Shown here one piece after another: positions 20,055-27,857 of a stretch of 27,857 bases of DNA. This stretch comes from Chara braunii (taxonomy: Eukaryota; Streptophyta; Charophyceae; Charales; Characeae), in assembly GCA_003427395.1 (NCBI GenBank), contig BFEA01000488.1, positions 1,072,132 to 1,099,988 of the forward strand, in the 5' to 3' direction. Within the stretch, counting starts at the first letter, position 1, and each line of letters begins with the position of its first letter. Made by a program: the position numbers and the translations under genes. The notes under the pieces are model-generated. The model was not told where the DNA came from and did no database searches. It was given only the letters and a program-made list of their open reading frames with translations.

Positions 20055-21737
20055 AACATGGACGAGGAGGAGAGATTGATATCTTCGAACTTGGATGAAG
20101 ATATCTATGACAAATTCGGAAGGAGGCGCTCCGACGTGCTAATCAGCAGCCTGTTCCTCCTGCTATGTTCAGACTATGTCTGGAAGAGGAGGTGGATAAA
20201 GGAAACGACGAGGTGGATGTTGGAGTAAGAACGGCAGGAGATAATAGTGAGAAGGGAGGTGTGGTAGAGCGAGAGAAAGATGAAGAAAACTGTCAGGAGA
20301 CGGTGGGAGAGACTATGCGGCACATGGAAAGCCTCTTTGGGGAAATGCAGAGGCTAAACTCGGAACTGAGGACAATTTGTGATGAGGTAAGTAAACCAAT
20401 GGTTTACTTATTGGGACCGCAAACAGGGTCATCAGGTGCTAAGCCAGCATGCGGAACTTTGGTATCTACTCCGCGGTCTGGGATTACATTCCGGCCTCCT
20501 CGAGGGCAATCGAGGGCACCACAAGCTATGCAGACAAGAAGCAAGAAGGGTAATCCTGCCAATGAGGCAGAACCATCGAATAAGGGCGAGTCGCGAGAGA
20601 AGGGGCCAGCCACTGAGGTGGATACAGGAAATGGGAATGATAATGAGGATGAGCGATTAAGGAAGGAAGAGGAAGAGCAAGCTGTTGAGCGTGCCAAGAA
20701 AAGGAAGGCTGAGGAGCGGCCGGAGACGGTAGCAAAAGGAGAGACTTCTCGCAAGCAAAGGTATGCGGTACCTTTGGAGGAAGGATTGGATATTGAGGGT
20801 ATGGTGGAAAGGCTCCTTAAGGGTCATAATGAATGGTTGAACGTGAAGGATATCCTTGCGTCAGCGCCAAAGCTCCGTGAGGAATTCAAGGCTAGACTTT
20901 CCCGGCGACGAGTAGCAAGTGTGAGGCTTGGTGATCTTATCCCAGTTGAAGCCCATTGGGCGACTCCTGGAACGAAGATGGATTGGAAATCAGTCGCGAC
21001 CGGGAGCGTGAACCTGGTCATAAAGGGGAAGTCGTGCAGTGGGATGCTGGACACGGGAGCAGAAATGAATATCATTAAGGAAGCAGATGCGTTTCGGCTA
21101 GGACTGGATATAGACAGGGAAGACATGGGTTTCCTATATGGCGCCAGTGGACGGACACCTTTCATCGGGACAGCAGCAAATGTCGTTGTGGAAGTGGGGA
21201 AGGTGAAGGTAAGGTCCTGCTTATGTCATGCCAGATTTGGACCATTCTCTGTTGCTAGGAAGGTCATTCCTTTGCCGAACAGAGTCAGTGATTTTAAATA
21301 AGCATGACGGCACTATGTACGTCATACTGAGTGATCCGGTTTGTGGCAACTACGAGATTATTACCTGTCATTATACAGGCCCTCGTAGTATGAGGAACAG
21401 GCCTTACCCTGGTTCATTTACCTTTGAGGAGTCCGAGGAAGAAAGGAGGCAGCTCATGGGGAAAGATGAAGTGGAGAGTGAGCCATATGGTGAGATGTCG
21501 CTGAGCTTGACAAATATCAACGACGCAATGAAGATAGTCTCTGCATATGGAATGGCGGATCCTGTGGCGGTACGGGCGCTGAAGGAAAGGATTGTGGATG
21601 GCGAAGGTGAAGTGGAATTGGTGTATCGATTACCAATGAAGGGAGGAGATATGGAAGAACCTCAAGGCCATGCTGTGAGTCAACCTTTTTTAGGAGTGGA
21701 CTCAAACAAGACTCCCGAAGGCGGTACAAACGCGTAA
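20055..21737 (+). pseudogene. Ty3/gypsy protease region, frameshifted
   Basis: This segment links Gag to RT. The Gag frame continues as MDEEERLISSNLDEDIYDKF to about 20130, then a shift leads into QQPVPPAMFRL and a 378-codon stretch (20165-21301) of charged linker followed by the aspartic protease. The catalytic motif MLDTGAEMNII has its Asp codon at 21050-21052, and a flap-like GRTPFIGTA follows. The C-terminal protease motif HSLLLGRSFL is in a different frame (ORF 21228-21737), so one indel falls near 21220-21230. A second shift lies near 21690-21720, where the frame moves to that of RT. The active-site triad is intact, but the domain cannot be made as one chain. Confidence 0.8.
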
Positions 21738-22882
21738 GCGAGAAGTGCCGACCTGTTTCAGTGCTCATAACGGCAGAGGAGGAGTTATATTATGAGCAGA
21801 AACGGGAGCTGATACGGCAAATGAAGGAGGATGCGGAGCGAGGGCCGTGCCGTATCAATGAGCAAATGGAGGAAGACTTGACAATAGGCGAACTAGGTTT
21901 TCTATCTCCAGAGGAAAGAGCCTTGACGATAGCCACTATGAAGGAGCGGCATCGCACGTACGCGTTCAATGATGATGAGCGAGGGCGCCTCGATGTGGAT
22001 AAAGTCCCTATGATCAGGATGCATACGGTTCCCCATGTGCCATGGAACTTGCGAGGAGCGCGTTATCCTAACCCCGCGGATGAGCGCAGGGTGGTCAACT
22101 ATATTGACGATAAGATTGATACGTACGTAGCTAACTATTCGAGCGGACCTTATGCTTCACCTTGGTTTTGCTTTATTAAACCAAATGACACATTGAGGTG
22201 GGTACATAATTTGCAGCGCTTGAATGCAGTGACGATACGAGACGCAGAAGGTTTACCAAATGCGGATGCACTGTAAGAGTCCTGCGCAGGCAGACCAATT
22301 ATTAGCGTGATAGATTTGTACTCAGGCTATGATCAGTTTCCAGTATACCCACCAGACAGGCCTATGACGACGATGCATATGCCAAGGGGGTTGATTCATA
22401 TGAATGTGGCGCCGCAGGGATGGACTAACGCGGTGGCAATGGTGTAGAGGCAAATGGTGCGTGTTACAGAAAAGATTAATCCACATATCACGCAACCGTA
22501 TATTGATGATCTAGCCGTGAAGGGGCTGAAGAAGAAGGATGAGATGGAGGTCATGCCCGGAGTAAGGAGGTTTGTCTGGAACCATATACAGGATGTTGCC
22601 TGGGTCCTTGACACTTTGAAGGATTAAGATCTCACGGCTAGTGGGGCAAAGTCAAGACATTGTATGCGCGAGGCGACCATTTTAGGTTTTGTATGTAGTG
22701 AGAGTGGCCGCCGACCGGATCCTAAGAAGACTAACAAGATACTTGAATGGCCGATGCAATTCAGATCTGTTAGTGAGGCTAGAAGCTTCCTGGAGATGTG
22801 TGGGTTTAGGCGAGCCTTTATCAAAGACTTCGCAGGGAAAACTGAGCAGTTGCGGAAGCTTGTGCGCCAGGATCAGGAATGA
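21718..22882 (+). pseudogene. pol: Ty3/gypsy reverse transcriptase, four stops
   Basis: The RT copies element RNA into cDNA. One frame runs through the domain: a long N-terminal connector (EEELYYEQKRELIRQMKED), then YASPWFCFIKPNDTLRWVHN, LQRLNAVTIRDAEGLPNADAL, ISVIDLYSGYDQFPV (first catalytic Asp, 22313-22315), MPRGLIHMNVAPQGWTNA, and the YIDD box at 22499-22510, followed by ATILGFVCSESGRRPDPKKT. The three catalytic Asp residues are kept. Stops at 22274 (TAA), 22445 (TAG), 22625 (TAA) and 22880 (TGA) interrupt it. The 22445 stop follows AVAMV and precedes RQM, where Gln is expected, a C-to-T change. The order RT-RNase H-integrase defines Ty3/gypsy class. Confidence 0.9.
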
Positions 22883-23857
22883 GAGTCGGATGCGAAGCAA
22901 GAAATAGTAGTGGATGGACTAAAGGAGGAATTTAGAGATGGAGGTTTGGTGCTCGGCGTACCCGATTTTGAAACAACTCTTACTCGTCCTTGCATTGTGG
23001 AGACGGATGCAGGGCCAACAACTTTCAGAGGTGTGCTCATACAGGCTAGCGTCAATGGCGAGGAGAGGCCGCTGAGATTCGATAACTGGACTCTGAATAA
23101 CGCCGAAAGAAACTATTCACAGTTCAAGCGTGAGATGCTTGCGGTCCTCCACTGCCTGAGGATATTTCGCAATTACCTCTTTGGCAGGAGATTCATATTG
23201 AGANTGGATCCGACTGCATTGGCAGGATCATTGAAAAATTATGCCCCGTCAGACCCTACTATCGCTAGGTGGCTCACATACATATGGATGTTTGATTTTG
23301 AGTTGGAGCGCATTCCAGGGGATAGAAATCGGGCTGACGGGCTAAGCCGCATAGACTGGGATAAGAGTGAAGGAGAGGCCAAGGAGGGCACGCCTCCAGT
23401 TGATGCATTCCTCGATGAAGAAGAGGATGTAAGGCAACATATTAATGCATGTGCGGTTGGAGTAAGTGAAGTAGTAAGACAAGGGGAATCGACTTTTCTT
23501 GCGCCAGCAGGCTGTGTGAAGCGGTCAGAGATAGTCCTCAAAACTTTTGAGGAGGAACTTCAAGATCCATGGAGAGGTAAGGATGTGGAATGGATGGAAA
23601 AACTCGCTCTGGCAGAAACATATCAACTATCTGAAGAGCGATTGACTATTGAAGAAGAGATTCATGCGATTGAGGCGCATGCTATGCATGAGGCGGATGT
23701 CAATTTCCTTGTTAATTCGATACTGCAAGTGCAGGAGGGTGTGAGTAGAAGTCAGGATCCTGTAAAGGATATGGAAGAGGACGAGTTTGAGGAAGGAGAA
23801 ATAACAGAAGCGTTTCGTGCAGAGGAATATGATGGCATGTATCGGGAATTGGGGTGA
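22883..23857 (+). pseudogene. pol: Ty3/gypsy RNase H and connector
   Basis: RNase H removes the RNA strand of the RNA-DNA hybrid. The long open stretch (22910-23857) contains ETDAGPTTFRGVLIQ (catalytic Asp, 23006-23008), NYSQFKREMLAVLHCLRIFR (Glu), the segment LR-X-DPTAL where an N base at 23204 obscures one residue, and GDRNRADGLSRIDW (final Asp). The rest is an acidic connector of about 170 residues (EEEDV, MEEDEFEEGE) leading to integrase. It keeps the RT frame and ends at a TGA at 23855. All four acidic catalytic positions appear intact, unlike the DIRS-like copy at 5390-7210. Confidence 0.88.
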
Positions 23858-25075
23858 CTTCTCTCGTGTGAGATCAGGGAGAGAGAGGCTTTCCTAAGAG
23901 TGCATGAGATGCGGCCGCGATTTGTAGTGCGTGACATACACCTCTTTATCAAAAACGAGGCTGGAAATCCAAGGCGAGTGATTTGAGGGAGACATCGCCA
24001 GATCGATGTGATAGCAGCACTGCACGATGGACCTGCTGGAGGCCATAGAGCTTTTGCGCTTACTTATGCTAAGGCGCTCGAGCTTTACTACTAAGAAGGT
24101 ATGAGCGAGATGATTCGTAAGTATTGCGAGTCGTTTGTTCCATGCCAGATCAGAGCCTCAACGAAGTATAAGGAGCCTCTACATCCGAGGATTGTGCGAG
24201 ATGCGGGGGCAGTGGTCCACTTGGACCTACTGGCCATGCCACCGGGAGTGGGAGGCTATAATTACATTTTCGACGCTCGCGATAATCTCACAGGTTTTGT
24301 GGATGGGAGGGCAATCCGCAATAAGACAGGTGAGACTCTGACTATATACATCATGGAATACTTTCTCAGATATCCCTTTGTCATAGAGTTTGTGATGGAC
24401 AGAGGTTTCGAGTTCACCTGTGGAGAGGTAAAGGACTTGCAGTGGGGATATGGTGTGAAGGCAAGCTATACGACGAGAGCTCATCCACAGGCGAATGCTT
24501 CGGTGGAGAGGGGACATACCACCCTTACAAACTTATTGGCAAAGTGGACGGATGGTAAAGAAAATCAGTGGCCTAAGCATCTGCGCGCAACCTTCTTCGT
24601 GGAAAATATTACAATCAAGAGGTCCACGAAGTATGCCCTAGCAACTTTATGGTATGGAAGGCACGCTACGCTTCCTATAGAGAGCTTTCTAACGACGTGG
24701 AGGCAACAGGATATGAAAACCAACTTGACCTTCGAAGAATTGCTAGATCTGCGGGCAAGGCAGGTTGGCATTGCGGAAGAAAGAATTCAGGAAGTCGCGG
24801 ATGGAGTGATGGACAGTCGTATGATGGACAAGGAGAGGTGGGACCGCCTTCCACGAGTCAGAAAAAAGCCACTCGAAGTGGGAGACGTAGTGTTGCTGTA
24901 TGACTCGTCTCTGGAGAAACAATGGTCGTGTAAATTGGACAAGCGATGGTTAGGTCCTTACCGTATTCGACGGTGTGGGCAGCATAGGGCGTATGAGATC
25001 GAAGAGCTAGATGGCACACCATGGAGTGATTGCGTTTCGGGTTCGAAGCTGAAAAAGTTTGTGGCGCGGGATTGA
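23858..25075 (+). pseudogene. pol: Ty3/gypsy integrase, D,D-35-E, two stops
   Basis: Integrase inserts the cDNA into the host genome. The zinc-binding domain has HDGPAGGH (His codons at 24023 and 24044) and CESFVPC (24125-24145). The usual C-X2-C is disturbed, with Phe at the expected second Cys. The catalytic core has HLDLLAMP (Asp, 24224), FVMDRGFEF (Asp, 24398) and NASVERGH (Glu, 24506), giving D-X57-D-X35-E. The C-terminal part, VLLYDSSLEKQWSCKLDKRWLG followed by GPYRIRR, is the conserved GPY/F module. No chromodomain follows before the stop at 25073-25075. The frame is that of RT, broken by stops at 23984 and 24092; the long intact stretch is 24101-25075. Confidence 0.9.
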
Positions 25076-25207
25076 GGTGTGTTGGAAAGTGTCTTAGATG
25101 AGTTTTCTTATGATTTGGTTGAGTCCATGACGTGGTAGGGTGGCATATTAGTTTAGTTTGGACTAGGTCTTGGTTTCAGAGTCTTAGGTTTTAGTGAGTA
25201 GGTCAGA

Positions 25208-25216
25208 TATATAAGG
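25208..25216 (+). promoter_or_regulatory. TATA box, tatataagg
   Basis: A consensus TATA element followed by T/C-rich DNA and, about 100 bases on, the ATG of the 151-codon ORF at 25312. It could be the promoter of an LTR (the 3' LTR of the Ty3 element or the 5' LTR of a neighbour) or of a host transcript. Confidence 0.4.
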
Positions 25217-25311
25217 GTCTATCTATACTCATTCTATTTTGCTCCTGTCATCCATCCTTATGTGTGCAGGGACAACTTTTCGAAGTTGGCCATAGCCAGT
25301 GAGGCGGGAGG

Positions 25312-25767
25312 ATGGCGGGACATGGGGAGCAGCGGACAACCGCTTCAGTGATCCTGGATCCATTTTGCTACTATGGTGGACATGTTTTTCCATTTCTGGA
25401 TAGATTGGTTAGACAGGCCTGGGCCCTCAGATTAGATTTCTCCCAATTGATGGAGCGAGTTAGGGGTACAGGTAGGTATGTGGAATGCGTGGCTCGGATT
25501 ACGAGAGACTCTTTGGATTGGCGTCAGTTCGCCAGGAGAATGCTGAGGTTGAGACCCCAGCCTTTGGATCGACGGGGTAGGCCTATGCGTTTCGACGGGG
25601 CTAACTTGGACGAGTTTCTTGAGAGTTTTGCCATTTTAGCCAATGAGCAGAGATGGACTGAGGTGCAGGGTATCCAACAGATTCGGCATTGGGTTATTCC
25701 TGAGCTCAGACACGAGGTGAGTGCGTTGATACCCTCCATATTGTCCTGGAGGGGGCTTGAGGCATGA
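25312..25767 (+). CDS. Gag-like ORF, 151 codons, intact
   Basis: This uninterrupted ATG-to-TGA frame starts in a good context (ggaggatggcg). The first 70 residues are unfamiliar (DPFCYYGGHVFPFLDRLVRQ). The last 60 contain PMRFDGANLDEFLESFAILA, then NEQRWTEVQGIQQIRHWV and IPELRHEVSALI. The pattern F-D-G, acidic-F-L, aromatic W-T and a later hydrophobic I-x-E-L resembles the start of retrotransposon capsid proteins. It stops at SWRGLEA, well short of a full capsid, so it is either a truncated Gag of a second element nested after the Ty3 copy or a captured Gag fragment. Its G-rich codon use resembles that of the Ty3 Gag. Expression is unproven. Confidence 0.5.
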   Translation: MAGHGEQRTTASVILDPFCYYGGHVFPFLDRLVRQAWALRLDFSQLMERVRGTGRYVECVARITRDSLDWRQFARRMLRLRPQPLDRRGRPMRFDGANLDEFLESFAILANEQRWTEVQGIQQIRHWVIPELRHEVSALIPSILSWRGLEA

Positions 25768-25924
25768 GAGGCCTAAGTCGGGGGCTAATCCGGTATCATT
25801 GGGCTAACCCCAGTGAAGGGCTGCTGTCCCGCGCAACCAGGACAGCGGACCTCTAGCCTAGCCTGAACTTGGAGCCTGGAAGTGTGACCCACACCTTGTC
25901 ATCATTTTATTCTATAGTAAAGGG

Positions 25925-25953
25925 ATTATTATTATTATTATTATTACTATTAC

Positions 25954-26002
<49 letters not shown>

Positions 26003-26035
26003 TCTATTATCTATTATTATTACTATTTACTATTA
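25925..26035. repeat. (ATT)n microsatellite, interrupted
   Basis: About 110 bases of att trinucleotide with a few act and ttct interruptions. Confidence 0.95.
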
Positions 26036-26177
26036 TGGGTGAGGGAGCTTCTCACCACATATACAAATAATCTCATAAACTTAGTTATCCTTTGGCAGTC
26101 TTCCGCAAAACAAACTGAAATCACCACGGCCTTTCATTGCGTCTCACTTGATCTCATCAAACAAACTTCCTTCAAAT

Positions 26178-26296
26178 CACGTGGGTCACTCATCACCGGG
26201 CCCCCGCGTCACAAAACACATGGGTGACTCTTCTGTGGGCCCCCATCCAAATAAACACCTCCATGTGTGACTCCTCTACGGGTCCCCATCCCAATA
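26178..26296. repeat. Three-copy 39-44 bp tandem repeat
   Basis: Units start at about 26178 (cacgtgggtcactcatcacc), 26217 (cacatgggtgactcttctgt) and 26261 (ccatgtgtgactcctctacg). Each is followed by gggcccccgcg or gggtccccatcc and then an A-rich tail. Similarity is clear but imperfect. Confidence 0.65.
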
Positions 26297-26299
26297 TAC

Positions 26300-27108
26300 A
26301 CATTTCTTAGGCCGCCATACCGGTTCAGCCTTTCCATAGCAAAGCGCAGATAAACGTATCCGTTAGTCAAACAATCTCAATGCATTTGACAACCAAATAC
26401 AAAAATGACCATAAACACAAGAGTGAGCAAGATTCACACTCGGTGTGAGAAAGGTTTATTGGCTTCCTGGTTCCACAGGAGACCTCACATCACGATCCAG
26501 ACTTAAAGGTGAGACATCCTCAATCAGAGATNGACAAAGAAAGTGGTATCGTATACGTAATACCTATAGAAAATATATGTACATGAAACATCCTTCGTGC
26601 CAAAGTCTGGATCAACAAATGTTTCCCTGAGAATCCTCAAAAATTCAAACCCAAACATAGCACGCTCTGAGTCTTAGGAGAGAAACAACTCAAAGAGAAA
26701 GATTTCAAATGCACTCAAACGTACCCTCTCACAGAAAAACAAAAACTCCNAATCATGAGAATAGTCTCTGGTCGTCANGACCGACCCCCAAGTCACTCTC
26801 ACATCCTGGATTCTCATACGACCAACTCACCGTATCACAAGCTCACACTCTCACTACTCAAACCACACGAAGTCTCCCCCATGTGTACACTAGTCTGTGT
26901 CTGGTCCTTAGGCGTATCATAGACTCAAGGAACTGTAAATCCTCACCTCCTCCAGGGCCTATCACGTAAATAGCACACTGTCAGGATATATCTCTATCTA
27001 GGCAACCCAGACTAACTCACAACTGAACCAAAAACATGTCATAGGTAACCATCATATACCACAAAACCCATAACAAGATCGCACCACCCTCTCAAATCCT
27101 CATGCCCA
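26300..27108. other. No gene recognised
   Basis: AC-rich sequence with three single N bases (26532, 26750 and 26778). No supported frame on either strand. It may belong to a minus-strand repeat or LTR that I cannot identify. Confidence 0.45.
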
Positions 27109-27111
27109 TGA

Positions 27112-27857
27112 TCAGAAGTCCAAGTCGAGGAAAATCCGACGTCACTCATCCTCCCTTAGTATCAAACCCTGGCTGCTATATACTGCCGCCCTCATATCAT
27201 GGCGCCCCTGTCGGATGCGGGTGTGGTGCATGTCCCTAAAGCGTCCCTGTGCGTCAAACTGCATAATCCCTCTATCAAGATCATGCTGAAAAGCAGGGCA
27301 GTCTCCCCTATGATGTCCTCCCCTAACCCGTTGATTGAAGGCTTGAAACTGGCAGGGGGGGGAGAATGTCGAATAAAGGCTCTGGCGGACGATCTGTTCG
27401 CCTTGTCCACCAACACTGCTGACTCACTGGGGGCTTTGAAAGACTGTCTTCAACAATATGTGGAGCTTTCCGAAGCGGCCATTAATTGGAACAAGTTCTT
27501 TTTCTTTCAGCCGAAAGACTACCAGCTCCGGGTACAGTGGGGAATGCAGAGGGTACCTGTAGGAGAGGCGCAGAGATTCTTGGGGGTGATGATTGCACTC
27601 GGCGACTCGGCCTCGTCCCAGAATGTGATCCTGCAAGAACGGGTAGTAGCGAGAATCAAAAGTTGGGGCAAGGCCCCGCACTTGTCCCTGGTAGGAAAAG
27701 CGTTGGTCCTTACAATATCAGCTTTTTCCTTATTATGGTATGTTCTGAGGATGTTCAGGCTCTCCGATGCCACCCTCAAGAACATTCGTGCCGCCGCCCG
27801 CCGATTTCTGTGGAAGCCAAATGCGGAGGACAACCAGGGGTACATTGCGAAAGTGGC
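27112..27857 (+). pseudogene. LINE (non-LTR) reverse transcriptase, open at right edge
   Basis: An open frame from the codon after TGA at 27109 runs to the window end without a stop. ORF finders that need a stop miss it. The first ATG is at 27199, but homology-like sequence begins later, so this is probably a 5'-truncated copy or a frame entered by decay. Visible RT blocks: ECRIKALADDLFAL with the catalytic Asp pair at 27388-27393; a linker to AINWNKFFFFQ, the position of the N-x-x-K-S motif in LINE RTs; QRFLGVMI, the L-G block; ERVVARIKSWGKAPHLSLVGKALVL, the thumb; then LLWYVLRMFRL and FLWKPNAEDNQGYI. This order (ADD, N..K, FLG, W...LSL.GK) is diagnostic of non-LTR RT. The upstream fingers domain is missing. 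Confidence 0.8.

Larger units (their letters stand above)
17271..25075 (+). mobile_element. Ty3/gypsy LTR retrotransposon, internal region
   Basis: Primer-binding site, upstream ORF, Gag, protease, RT, RNase H and integrase lie in order on one strand over 7.8 kb. The tRNA-Asp-type primer site is typical of the Tat/Athila side of Ty3, and absence of a chromodomain agrees with a non-chromovirus. The polypurine tract and 3' LTR were not identified. The DNA after 25076 does not visibly repeat the DNA before 17268, so one LTR may be lost or replaced. Stops and at least three frameshifts make it non-autonomous, but catalytic residues are largely kept, which argues for fairly recent decay. Confidence 0.85.

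Noticed and set aside
20429-20436. tcatcag on the + strand as a minus-strand hammerhead core
   Set aside because: The reverse complement lacks stem II and GAAA, and it lies in the protease linker coding sequence.

Overview
The window looks like gene-poor, repeat-dominated nuclear DNA from a eukaryote, most likely a green-lineage genome. The reasons are decayed retroelements of three classes, long microsatellites, satellite-like tandem arrays, an assembly gap (N 11911-12660), a tRNA-Asp-type primer-binding site typical of plant Ty3 elements, and no bacterial-style operons. From memory, the Ty3 Pol resembles elements of charophyte algae such as Chara. That assignment is an inference, not something the sequence proves. 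I found no intact host protein gene.

Layout. 1-2530: low-complexity and palindromic DNA, including CCGGACG hairpins, a purine tract, and a 1.1-kb block of (CTGT)n, (TC)n and (AC)n repeats bounded by an inverted repeat and TACGCGTA-rich arms. 2530-5390: only short broken reading frames with no recognised family. 5390-7210: a badly decayed tyrosine-recombinase-type (DIRS/Ngaro-like) reverse transcriptase-RNase H. 7750-8691: an AT-rich segment bounded by a 19/20 inverted repeat and holding four copies of the palindrome ttataggactataa. 8950-9574: the 3' end of a LINE. 9575-11330: no gene seen, two strong hairpins. 11330-15400: tandem and dispersed hairpin-bearing repeats on both sides of the gap, with a hammerhead ribozyme motif at 13728-13788. 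15549-15780: an isolated aspartic-protease remnant with catalytic Asp changed to Asn.

17271-25075 is the internal part of one Ty3/gypsy-class LTR retrotransposon on the + strand. In order it has a primer-binding site, an unfamiliar upstream ORF, Gag with zinc knuckle, protease, reverse transcriptase, RNase H and a D,D-35-E integrase. All parts are present, but several frameshifts and about ten stop codons break the reading frame, so it cannot be autonomous as it stands. No matching LTR pair was found by eye. 25208-25767 holds a TATA box followed by a 151-codon intact Gag-like ORF. 25925-27110 is an (ATT)n microsatellite, a small tandem repeat and unassigned DNA. 27112 to the right edge is an open LINE reverse-transcriptase frame that runs off the window.

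The most notable items are the hammerhead ribozyme inside a hairpin-repeat field, the DIRS-like pol remnant, the TIR-bounded palindrome element, and the upstream ORF of the Ty3 element.
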